From the NCBI RefSeq assembly GCF_932294415.1, contig NC_065538.1:12654330-12718329 (forward strand): DNA of 64,000 bases. The letters are read 5' to 3'. This stretch comes from Quercus robur. Lineage: Eukaryota; Streptophyta; Magnoliopsida; Fagales; Fagaceae. This document shows positions 1 to 11,108 of this stretch, in pieces (the stretch's first letter is position 1; the number at the start of each line of letters is the position of its first letter). The translations under genes and the position numbers were made by a program. Below the pieces are notes generated by a model. The model was not told the origin of the DNA. It did not search any database and saw only the letters and a program-made list of their open reading frames with translations.

Positions 1-880
1 ATCCCAAGAACTAAGAAGTTAGAAATTTGCATATATTTAGATGAGATTAAAATAACATTAGCAAGAATTTATGTAGAATTTAGTTTAAAAATTATAAAGC
101 CATTTAGAAAATAAAATAAACAAATGGGAGGAAAATGATCATGTACTAAATCAATAAAACGCATTCTAATTCTTAATTTTGATGTTATAACTAAATAATA
201 TATTAATAAAAAAAATAAAAAAAATATCGTCTATACATATTCATCTTGGGTGGTTTAATTTTAATAGTTGATAGATGCAGTTATGTAAAGAAAAATTGTA
301 AACATGAATACAAAAAAATAGATTATCAATTGAAAATTCAAAAAAGAAAAAAGAAAAAAGAAAAAAAGATACATGGTATTTACAACCCTGGAAAAGTAAA
401 TCTAGTATAAACCTTTACATCGTAATTTTTCAAAAAAAGAAAAAGAAAAAAGAAAAAAACCATATAAAGCTAAGTTATAATCCCAAATACAAAGAAAAAG
501 AGGACCATACGGTCCATACCTATCAATCATAGTATTTTGTTTCCGCTTCCAAGTTATCCTAAGAAGTTAAAAATTAGCATAAATTTAGATGAGATTAAAA
601 GAAAATTAGCAAGAATTTATGTAGTATTTAATTAAAAAAAATTACAAAGCCATTTAGAAAATAAAATTAAAAATTGGGAGGCAAATGGTCATGTACTAAA
701 ACAATAAAATGCATTCCAATTCTTTAGATACAAACAATTTTAATGGGTAAAACACAATTATGTAAAGCAAAATTGTAAAGGTGAATACAAAGAAATAGAC
801 TATCAATTGGAAATTGAAAAAGAGAAAAAAGAAACATGGTATTTACAACCCCGGAATAGAAAATCTAATACAAACTACAA
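1..880. repeat. Diverged tandem duplication, AT-rich
   Basis: A block of about 430 bp at the left edge (AAGAAGTTAGAAATTTGCAT onward) recurs from about 548 to 880 in the same orientation, with small indels. Shared landmarks are the phrase AGCAAGAATTTATGTAG, the motif AAAGCCATTTAGAAAATAAA and a 'catggtatttacaaccc' stretch. No reading frame is kept. The left unit may extend beyond the window. I see no gene here. Confidence 0.75.
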
Positions 881-1009
881 ACCATAAAAATTGTAGCAAA
901 AAAGCAAAGAAGTTCAAGGGAAGAAAAAGAAAAACTGACCTCAATTAGACTTTCCAATTATAGTTGTAATTTTGTGACTTATGGGGTGGAATGAAAGCAA
1001 TTCAAAATC

Positions 1010-1043
<34 letters not shown>

Positions 1044-1830
1044 ATTACCTGAGATCGAGCTATCAACCTCAAATAGATCAACGTCGAGCTGCTCCTCAAG
1101 TAGTGCCTGAGATCGAGCTATTAAGGTTGTTCTTGAAAATGACATCGATCTCTTTAGGATCATCATTGCCAAATTGATCAATTCCTACGTTTCCTCATTA
1201 TGTCAAACATTGATGATGAAGTTACAAATTCTACAAGTATAAGTGCTTGTGAGGTGTGGGGGGCAAAGGTTAGGGTTCAAGTCTTCAAGAGGGAGCTTCA
1301 CACACATATACACTTAGACTAGAGTAGAATTTCTATCTTGTATATATATATATATATATATATAAAGTTCTAGGAATAAATCATTTAAAATAAAAAAATC
1401 ACTCCTAATTCTCCAATGTTTCATTTGTTAAATTCATTTTATTTTTTCTTTTAAAAATCATTCTTTTTTTTTTCAATGTTTTGACGTGGATTTTATTATG
1501 TGGATGCGGTTTTTAAAATAACAATTAAAATATTTTATTATTATTTAGTAGCCATGTAGGCATAAAGTGTGCCAATTGTGTAATTCGTTAATCACGTAAG
1601 CATTTTCTGTTAGTGAGTTAATGGTAGGTTCCAAATTGACTTCAAGTTGAAAATAACAAGGACCAAATTGATTGTTACCAAAATATAAGGACCAAATTGA
1701 CCGTAACCCCAAAATGTAAGGACCAAAATTGTATTTTCACCAAAAAATTATATCACTAGGTTTTAAATCAAAGGGAGACAATTGAATGTTTTGATGGCAA
1801 GAAAAGCCGTTTGTTCGATAAGAAGATGAT

Positions 1831-1883
<53 letters not shown>

Positions 1884-2040
1884 ATTGATTGCTGAATTGA
1901 AAGCCATTTGGATTTAATGGGAAAGTCATTAATAGTATAAACATTAGCCGTTTATTTGATGGGAAGATGATGAGTTGAGAGGGAGAAAATGGGATTGATT
2001 AAAGAGAATGTGTGAAAGTGAAAATGCTAAGCTAGGCTCT
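881..2040. other. AT-rich non-coding DNA with microsatellites
   Basis: No coding signal. It holds two (AT)n tracts near 1013-1043 and 1342-1364, and a (GA)n tract of about 44 bp at 1839-1882. Between 1660 and 1735 two short 'aaggaccaaattga' phrases repeat. Nothing else is recognisable. Confidence 0.6.
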
Positions 2041-2369
2041 TCTTCAACTGCTAATAACAGTAACAAATATCTGGTGCATCTAATTTAGTTCTTCAATATT
2101 CCACATAAAATTCAGTGTTTTTGGTGGACAGCTTGCCATCAAATCCTACCTACACGGACAAAACTCTTTGAAATAGGCATTATTTCCACCTATTTAGTGT
2201 GGGATGTGTTCAGGGGATCCAGAAATTGAGCATCATTTACTGTGAAGCTGCACTTTTGAGAGATTGGTGTGGCCATTACTTGATGGATTGAGAGATATGC
2301 AACTTGGAGGAGATTTATTATTAACTTACATTTAATCAATCTATTAGCCGTATCAGCACTTTTCATATG

Positions 2370-4500
2370 TTTTTTTTTTTTTTTTTTTGAAAGTGAAGTC
2401 ATTGTCATTAAATTATAATAAGTCAAAATACAATGCTTCCAACGCTGGTGGGGGAGATTCCTCCAACCACACGATTTCATCCTCAACTCCTTTAGCAAAT
2501 CTAGCCAAAGAGTGAGCCACTGAGTTGGCTGATTTACTTACACAACTAACTGACACAGCATGCAAACCCGACCAGAGGCAGAGGACGTCTCCATATAGAT
2601 GACCCAATCGTGACATATTACATCTTGTTCTTGAGGCTTCGAGCGTCTCTGTAACTGTTACGCTATCCCCTTCCAATATCAACTCCGTAAAGCCCGAATC
2701 AACTGCAAACTCTAGCGCTTTCCGGCATGCTAGAACTTCCGCCTCCTCACTGTCAAATACCGGTGGGCCCTTCGCAGCTAAGGCAGCCATCACTTCCCCC
2801 AGCTCATTGCGAATTACCACTCCGAAACCAGAGGCGTTAATGTCCTTGAAGATTGCCGCATCGAAGTTGAGCTTGAAGCAGTTTCCCGGTGGGGCAGTCC
2901 ATGTTGCGCTTCTCATAACAGTGGATCGCACCGCCAGAAGTTGTTGTGCGTCCTTGAACTCTTCTAGAAGTTCCCCTGCTCTGCTCGCCAGCCGAGTCGG
3001 ATCCTGTATACCTCCACCATGTGTGACCGAGTTTCTTTGGTTCCAGAGCACCCAAGCTTGGACAAGAAATAATTCAAACTCTTCCTGCTTAAGTCTGTCC
3101 AGTAACTCCGTTGCCAGTTGTAAAACATCCGACTGTCCTCCAATACCTTTCTGCAGCTTCCTAATGCTCACCGCCCAAACCCCCCGAGCAACACCGCATT
3201 CCCATAATGCATGGAGTGCTGTTTCCTTTTTCCTTGTACACAGCCCACGGGTGTCATCATCAATAACATGTTTTTGAACCAAATTCTCCCGAGTAGGCAG
3301 GATGTTATGAAGCGCGCGCCATCCAAAAACCTTTATCTTATTTGGAATGTGCAGCTTCCATAGTTTGGTCCATACCAGAGATTGCACTCCTGACTGAGAG
3401 CTCATACCCCGCCTATCTTCATCCTTCTTGAGTTGTCTAGCAACTTGGTACCCTGTTTTAACAGAGTACTCTCCCTTGTTTGTGTGTAACCAGAAAATTC
3501 TGTCAGGGATATTACGACGGCTCAAAGGTATCCGCTTGATGGCTTCAGCATCATCTTTATTAAATATCCGGTCTATAAGGTGGCAATCCCATGTTTTGTC
3601 CGACCAATCAATCAACTCACACACCCTCCATTCCCACTCCTCTTCCGTTGGTGGATGAAGCACCCTGTTGGTTATGTAATTCGGGATCCATTTATCCTTC
3701 ATCACCCTAATATCTGCCCCATCTCCCACTCTCCAGCAGCATCCCTTCTTCAAGATAGGCTGGGCGGCTATTAAGCTCCTCCATACATAGGAGCTGTTGG
3801 GTTTGTCCATAGCCTCCAAGAAACTACACCTTGGGAAATATTTTGCTTTGAAGCACCTATAGAGCAGTGATTCCTTTTCTTGTAATAACCTCCATCCTTG
3901 CTTAGCGAGCATTGCCAAGTTGAATCTTTGGATATCCCTAAACCCCATGCCACCGTCTCTCTTTGGTTGAGAAAGGAATTCCCAACTCTTCCAAAAGATT
4001 TTCCTTTCATTACCCGTTTGACCCCACCAAAATCTTGCACACATGGAGTTGAGCTCGTTACATAATTTCACAGGCAATTGAAATACACCCATAGTATACG
4101 TTGGAATAGATTGTGCTACCGCTTTGATTAGCACCTCCTTTCCAGCTTTAGATAACATATTGCCTTTCCATCCCTGTAATTTTTTCCAAACTCTATCTTT
4201 TAAGAAAGCAAAATTTTGATATTTTGAGCGTCCTATCAGTGTAGGTAAGCCCAAGTATGTCTCAAACCTGTGAACTTCCTTAACATCCAGCCTACTTTTA
4301 ATCCAATCCTTCTGTGCACTATCAACGTTGCTACTAAAGAAGATAGAGGATTTTTCAAGGTTAATAAGCTGACCCGAAGCCTTGGCATATAGGTGCAATA
4401 TGTCCACTACTTCTTTCACCTCATCCTGTGTGGCTCTACAAAATAGCAAGGAATTATCCGCAAATAATAGATGGGAAACCTACATCCTGTGTGGTTAATA
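2370..4500 (-). mobile_element. 5'-truncated LINE insertion with 15-17 bp TSD
   Basis: A minus-strand non-LTR retrotransposon with its poly(A) tail read as T(19) at 2370-2388. It is flanked by the direct repeat AGCACTTTTCATATG at 2355-2369 and 4501-4515; two further T residues may belong to it. The uninterrupted relative at 21060-21560 reads straight through the target site, which fixes the boundaries. The element is truncated at the reverse transcriptase active site, as expected of incomplete target-primed reverse transcription. Confidence 0.9.
2413..4449 (-). pseudogene. LINE ORF2 fragment: RT C-terminus, zf-RVT, RNase H
   Basis: A 678-residue open frame without its own start; the first methionine is internal to the RT domain. 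Order: RT palm/thumb end (residues 1-150, with YLGLPTLIGRSKYQNF), a connection region with the CARFWWGQ motif, zf-RVT at about 358-430 (KIKVFGWRALHNILPTREN and a terminal H-x4-C), and a plant-type RNase H at about 525-660 with its acidic residues in NFDAA, EAEVLA and EGDS. Just upstream the RT active-site motif reads FADN rather than FADD (Asn codon at 4453-4455), so this copy was probably inactive apart from being truncated. The long intact frame suggests a fairly recent insertion. Confidence 0.85.
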
Positions 4501-5060
4501 AGCACTTTTCATATGTTAGATGACAACAACTACATTGAAACGCATTAAAAAAGAGTAGGAACTAATTGACATAAAATCCTTCTCAAAAAAAAATTGACAT
4601 AAAATATTTGCAGATGACCCTAATGGAACTTTCAAAAGTGCATTTAAATTTAAAATTAAATGTGTTACATAATGATAATAAAAAACTTTTCTAAAGATTT
4701 TTTTTTTTTAATAATATCTGTTCTACCAAATTATTGTTTAATCAATTAACATACGACGTATCAATCGGTATGAAACGGGCATTGCAGTTTTGTGCTGAAG
4801 CTGTGGCTTTCGCTCAGTGGAGATGGAGGCCTCTGTTCCGGGCTGATGCCTTTGTTTTTCCCAAATATATATCTAAGAGTGCTAATGACTTGATTGAGGA
4901 TATTCAACCTATAGCACTAGTTTTTAACCAATTCAAGTTTTGTCATTGCCTCAAGTCTTGTAATCAAGGGGCTGTTGGCTATTGTCCCATGGAAAGGTTG
5001 AGAGTTTAGATGGGGAAGAAGATTCTGGGAACTCTAGGTGGATTGCTTTGTTGATGTTGT

Positions 5061-5501
5061 ATGGAAATATGGATTACTAGACAACTACTTTTAAACTTAA
5101 ATGGATATCTGATTGATGTGGAAGAAAGGCTTAGATGACATCTTGATCACAAATAGTTTATGCATCAGATACAACAACCACTGATCAAACACAAATTTAA
5201 GTGTCACAATGCACATAAATCATTCATACATGATACATGCATTTCATTTTCAAACATAATAAAAAAACTATTAAGCAATTGAATACTTAGGTTTATCTGC
5301 AAATTTGGTATATTTCATAGGGTCACATGTTCCTGAAAACATTGAGACACAAGTTTACTAGGCACTTGGAAGTGGCAGTACTCTTCTTTATGTTTCATCA
5401 GCAACAAATAAGGCAATAGCATATTAGAGCAAGCTCATTGTAGCACTATGGAAAAAAAAAAAAAAAAAAAAAAAGGTCAAACTGCAATGCATGTATGTGT
5501 C
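5061..5501. other. Non-coding, with A-tract
   Basis: No gene recognised. It contains an A(23)-type run at about 5452-5474, next to the truncated end of DUF627/DUF629 copy 1. Confidence 0.5.
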
Positions 5502-8017
5502 CTATTCTGTTGAAGCTTCTCTTGCAGCCTTAGACTTCTCTTCTGCATCTTCGTTGGCCAGTTCTTCCAGGCGTGCCTATAAAAGGGGAATAGTATACCG
5601 AAAACATCAAAATCATGGACGGGTAAGAAGGTAACTATATGAAAAACCTTTTAAAAAAAAACAGCACAGAGAATCTAACACAAACCAGCATGAATGACTT
5701 CAGCAGGGGCACCATAATTAATCGGTGGTCATAAGCAGCTATCGTAACAATTTTTGTCCCTGTCTGCTCCATAGCAATAGTAGTCGTCCTGATTATAGCA
5801 TCAAATTTGTAAAGCTGCAACAACAAACATACCAGGGTTCAATCATCTAATGGAATATAGCAGTCCATCAAGCAACATCTTTAATATCACACACCACACT
5901 ACACAGGGAGACATTGAGTTTCACATTAAACGAATTAGACAATTTGATAAGTTCATACTTTGGCTATAACATACCCTTAAAATTATGTTATCAGTCTGCT
6001 TCTTGATCGCTAATTTTATTTTATTGTCCACAAGAGTTCCTTCAAAAATATTCCATATGATATCTGACTCGAAAATATCACCATTTGTCCTCTCAATCTG
6101 TCTTCGCCGCTCTGACAAGAGATACTCGTAACTCACTGGTTTGTACCCAGAATCTTCTCTTCTCTTATCTTCTTTAACACATATACTCTCCAAATTTCGC
6201 CATACATTAAGGTCTCTCAAATACTGTGCCTTTTTCTCACAAATGTTCTGTATCCGTTCAAATTCAGCCTCATAGATCTTGAAAAACTCTTTCCCCAGAC
6301 TAATGCTAGTTTCTCTCAAACTTGTCCACAGCTTTAATTGCTCCCCAATATCAGTACTTCCCTTTAATAACCAATCCACAAAAGCGTCTTTACATTCATC
6401 ATCGTTTAATTCGATTTCCGCATCAGCACTAGAAGTAACAGCAGCTCCATCATTCGTCACAACAAGCTCTCCACGCAACATTCTCTTGTCGAAAACTACA
6501 CAAGAGAAGTCCTCATTAAAACCAATCTTCTCATGATAAGCATCACAAAGCTCACCTCTAACCACATCCTTATTAACACTCTTGTAGATCCTCTGTAACC
6601 CGCAAGTATTATCGAGATCATCCAACAACTCGAGCACACGATAAAGCTCTGAGATGTCAAGGAGGCACACTGAGAGCGGCGTTTGGTTCATGCAATGTTC
6701 CTTAAGCAACTGTTCCGGGATTTTCTTCTTCAGCATTTGCATAATCAAGTACATAAACGCCCGAAAATGATTCAAAACGAAACATCTAATCTTCAAGAAC
6801 ACATGTAAGCTTGCTCGAATTTTATCAATGACCGCGCCACGCCAGCTATTTTGGCAATAAGGCCAATCTTTCTGGTTCACGAAAAATTTAGACTCGTGTA
6901 GGCCCTCACCTTCATGCTTATTTCTTGACAAATCTTCCATCATTTTCTTCGCAGCAACCACGTCCACGGGTTTCCATTCTCTTGATTCAGTGGTGTTGAG
7001 TAAATCGATTACAATTTCAGGCTCGAGCAATCGTAACTGATCGGATAAAGTCCTTAAATGCACACGCTTCATGTGCTCTGCAAACCATTCCTCGTTGAAA
7101 ATCCTCACGTCGCAAAGACAACACGTCGAAAACTTCCAATTCTGTGAGATCTTCACATACTCCACGGCCTGCATCACCTCCTCCGCCACAGTCACAGCCT
7201 CAGCCGCCGGTGATTTATTCTTCGCAAAATGCAGTTTCAGGTCTTCTATCCGAATCCTCAACAAATCCTTCTTTAGCTCCATACTCATCGTGTTGTTCCA
7301 ATAGGCCTTGACTCGTGTCTCCATCGTGTCTTTCTTGGGGTTCTTGAGCTTTCTTGAGTCCATTTCGAAGTTCTTCCTCGCCACAATAGCACTCTGTTCG
7401 ATCTCATCCTTTCTGTCTTGTACTTCTTGAATCTCATTCTTTACATTTTTTATGTATTCAGCGTCTATGATATGCTTGCTATGCATTTTGAAGAGTCTGA
7501 TTATAGTTCTGAGTTCTTCAATTTGAGACTCTCTGGTCCGCTCTTCATTTTCCAAGAAACCTTCCATGAGGATGGGGTCTTCCATGGCTAAAGCGGCATC
7601 ACATGCTTCGATCACGGGTTCAAACCTGGCATTGGCGCTGTCGTAATCAGCTAAGTCGAAGAGTGCATTGACATGGTATGACCGGAAGTAGAGGGAGTCC
7701 GGGCATAACTCCACGGCTCGCTTGGATGATTCGACAGAAATCTTGACATGTTCGAGCGTTTCGGCGAGGCTGAGGTGAGCGTCAGAAGAGTTGTTTCTGA
7801 CTGAAAGGACGATTTTCATGTGACAGAAGCAGCGGAGGCCGTGAGCGACAGCGGAGTTTGGGTGGCGGAGAAGGATGTCCTCGGCAAGATTCAAGGCTTC
7901 ACTGTGGTTCCCTTTTTGGAATTCATTCATGACGTGGGTTACTTCATCGTTGATGGTATTTGGAGGTTGAGGTTGAGAGGGAGAAGCTTGGGTTGCGTTG
8001 TGTTTCTTGCTGCTCAT
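5502..8017 (-). CDS. DUF627/DUF629 protein, N-terminal-half paralogue, copy 1
   Basis: Three exons: 8017-5975, 5814-5686 and 5576-5502, joined by phase-0 GT-AG introns, giving 747 residues. I start at MSSKKHNAT because both paralogues share it; the 42 extra upstream codons of the open frame run into the TATA region. Domains: TPR-like DUF627 (about 20-130, with NSAVAHGLRCFCH), a charged helical stretch (190-270), a C2H2-like motif C-x2-C-x12-H-x4-H at about 297-320, then DUF629 including the conserved MEQTG and VPLLKSFM block encoded by exon 2. In plant relatives these regions precede a ubiquitin C-terminal hydrolase (UCH) domain in proteins of about 1,500 residues. Here translation ends 22 codons into the common part of exon 3, after REAS, at a TAG. 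The homology break at 5510 suggests truncation by rearrangement. No deubiquitinase residues are present, so any function would be non-catalytic. It could equally be a decaying duplicate. Confidence 0.8.
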
Positions 8018-8427
8018 TTTTGGAGGGAAATGGAGAATGGAGAAACAGAAGTTTGAATGAAATATTGCTTTTGTGAAAAAAAGCTGAAATGGGTGAACCC
8101 AATATATATATTTGAAAGAAAAACAGAGGCCTGAAATGCCCAATTGGGGGAAAAAACTATATAGGGATTAACCAATCACACAAAAAAAGAGGGGGGGGGG
8201 GGGGGGGGGGTGGTGGGGGGGCTCACATTTCTCCCATTATTTATTGGGTTTTAACTCTTTGTAAGGAGATATTATTTTGATTTAATTTTTCATTTTGATC
8301 TTCAAGTATTCACAGCTTTCGTTTTAGTTTTTATATACTTAAAACTTCTTGTTATTTTGATCTTTGTCATCATGTTACTTAAGCAAAACTTCTACGTGGC
8401 TAATAGACTAATAGATTGCGTGGCTAA
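8018..8427 (-). promoter_or_regulatory. 5' flank and TATA of DUF627/DUF629 copy 1
   Basis: A TATA-like ATATATATA lies at 8102-8110, about 85 bp upstream of the ATG. The same arrangement occurs in copy 2 and in the orphan copy at 62.8 kb, which supports real promoter sequence. A run of 20 G at 8191-8210 is specific to this copy. Homology to the other flanks stops at 8427, where a Helitron is inserted, and resumes at 12907. Confidence 0.6.
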
Positions 8428-11068
8428 TCTATATCTTACTAAAAGTTGAAGCGTAACGTTTAATGCTCCTGCTCTCATGTTGCGCCACATCAGCTGCCAC
8501 GTCATTCTTTTTTTTTATAAATATAATTTGTCCTACAATTTTAAAATGGTTTTTATAATTTTCAGCCCTATAAATCCTAGCCCTATAAATGCAGCCCACT
8601 TCTTATTTATTTACTTTCATTATCACCCTATAATAAATCCAGCGCACTACTTATTTATTTACTTCCACCACATCATTATCCTATTTCTTTCCAATTCTTC
8701 TCTAATTTTTTTAACATTTACTTATTTTTTTTAATATTTACACTTACTCCGACCTTTCTCCCTCCCTTACCTTTTCATCTCCCCCCTTTACCTTTTCATC
8801 TCCCCACTACCATCTACTTTAATATCACTCTTCATCTTTCCTTTCATCTTTTCTTATTTTATCTCTTCTTATTCACACTATTTCACTATAAATTTGTCAT
8901 TCTCTTCCATTCTTTGCATAGTTTTTTCTCATAAAAAAAGGTTATTTCTCTCTCTCTCTCTCTGTTGATTTTTTTATTTTACGTGCATCTTTGCTTTAGG
9001 TTTATAATTCTTAACTAATTTTCATAACTTTTTGGAATCAACGTTTGGTCTGTATGATGTCATTAATAAATATTTGTTGTAGAAAGGATATGATGGTGAA
9101 ATATTTCAGTTCCCTAGGATTGCTTGTAGTTGTGTTCAGCCTTGTACCTATAGAAGGCCAATGATGCTTAAAGTGTCCATGAAATAGAAGACTATTGGGG
9201 AGAGAGATGGCCTTGCTGTTAAAGAAGATTTTGAGGTACTAATGCAACCTAAATTTGCTGCTGCTATCATTGAAGAGGATGTAATTGTTACAGTTCATAG
9301 CAACTGATGATACTTGAAGTGTGCATGAAATTAAAGGCTATAGGGGAGAGATGGCCTCGCTGTTAAAGATGATATTAAGTTACTAATGCAACCTGAAATT
9401 GCCACTGCTATCATTGAAGAGGATGTAATTATTATGGTTCATACCAATTGACCATGAATCATGTATATATCATGTATATGTTGTAAATGAAATACTAATA
9501 TTATGTATATACTCTTGCAATTCTGCACAATTAATCTCTTTGTTTATGTGTTTCAGTGTTTTTTGAATATAAAGGATGTCAACAATATTGATTTTATGGG
9601 AAAAGTTACATAAAATATTGAGATTTATTTTTTATTTTTTATATTATAATCTACTAAAAATGCTTTTTAAATATTTAAAACATTTCTATTTTTTATATTA
9701 TTGACATGTTTAAAAAAAATATAAATAGATTATTGACTTTATATATTCATCTTTGGTGGTTTAACATAATATATAATTTTACCTTTACATATTTATCTAC
9801 TTTAATTTAGATGTTTATAACTAAATAATATTATCAATGAAGAATAAAAAAACCAAAAATAATGTCTATACATATCTATACTACATATAATAATGGAGTT
9901 TTGTAATAAATTTTATAAAGTTCTTTATGCACTACATCTTTAGCATCTTTTTTTTATTTTTTTATTTGCAATTCTAACTTTGTTCAACTTTTCATCTTCT
10001 TCAATTATTGTCTTTTTAGTTCAATATTTCACCACCTCCAATAATTTTATTTTTTTTTAATTTTAATTTGATTTTCTTTAGATTTTAAAAAATTTTCCAT
10101 TATATCTTCTTAAATTCAATAGTTTCACTTCATTCAACCTTTCATCTACTTCCACCCTTTCTCTTCCATCTTAATTTTCATATAAATTTCTTCTTACTTT
10201 ATTTACACCTCTCTCCCTATTTTTTCCAAGTTATCCACGACAAAAAGGTCAATACTCTCTCTCTTTCTCCAATTTTGTTTCTCTTTTGGTTGATTTTTTT
10301 TTTTTTTATTGTTTCAACCACTTTTTTTTATCTACTAATGGTTCTTTTTGCTATTGCTGTATTTTTCTTATTATTTATTTATTTCCATCTAAATACTAGA
10401 AAAAAAAATGTAATTCAATTTTGGGATTTCATGATGAATGAGTTTGAGTTTTCATGGTCTCAAAACTATTCAAATATGTTTTTTCTTTTTCAAAATTGAT
10501 TTGAATTGAGCATTTGATTATGTTTGTTATAAATTGCTTTATGGTTGCCCTTCTCTAGATTGTAGGAATGTTACTTTCAATATGTTAGCCATAATGTTTT
10601 TTTGTCTGATAATTAACTTCAATGTGATGTTTTCCGTTTTGATCTTTATTTTATAGTAAGTGTGTTATTCATTTTTATCAAAGATAAATCGTTATTGTTC
10701 TCCTTTTCCTATCGTTTTATATGTTGACCTAAATTTCATTTTTATCTTTGTTTTGTTTGTCAATTTCTTGATAGATATCAACAATTAAGCCTTGCAATCA
10801 CTGGAAGCTTTTTATTCTATTGAAGTTCATACCAATCAATTGGTAATTATTTTTTTTCTTAGAACCTTTTGAAGGAAAGGGGAATAAATTTTTTGTTTTT
10901 CTTGGGTGGTGCTTGATAATTTGCTCTTTATGGTTCAACACACATTAGCTATATAAGATTTCTCTTTCCTTATATTAATAATTTGTTGTTTGTTATTTAA
11001 TTGGACTGTTTGGTGTCCCAGAAATTGTGGGCCAATGGAAGAGAAAACAAAGTAGAGTTTGAAGCTTT

Positions 11069-11108
<40 letters not shown>

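Larger units (their letters stand above)
2040..5060 (+). mobile_element. Old LINE relic (zf-RVT to RNase H), interrupted
   Basis: On the plus strand 2100-2354 reads, with stops and frameshifts, as the zinc-binding region of a plant LINE reverse transcriptase (FWW.ACHQILPTRTKLFE pattern). Sequence resumes at 4516, and 4734-5009 looks like the end of a LINE RNase H domain (FCHCLKSCNQ pattern). The gap is a younger LINE at 2370-4500. A second, uninterrupted copy of 2045-2354 joined to 4516-4700 occurs at 21060-21560. The LINE identity is by pattern; the paralogy to 21060 is directly visible. Confidence 0.65.

Noticed and set aside
2807-3277. 156-codon plus-strand frame
   Set aside because: Antisense to the LINE RNase H and zf-RVT coding region; a shadow with no motif of its own.
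4734-5009. 91-codon plus-strand frame as an independent gene
   Set aside because: Its end resembles a LINE RNase H terminus and it lies in line with the older LINE relic.
5921-5974. Read-through of exon 1 of copy 1 to the stop at 5921
   Set aside because: A consensus GTATGT donor at 5974 leads in phase to an exon with the conserved MEQTG and VPLLKSFM motifs; the same holds in copy 2.
8018-8143. Upstream start for DUF627 copy 1
   Set aside because: The extra 42 codons include the TATA tract and are not open in copy 2; both paralogues share MSSKKHNAT.
11068-11107. (TTG)n tract as coding polyglutamine or threonine
   Set aside because: Inside the Helitron with no surrounding coding sequence; a plain microsatellite.
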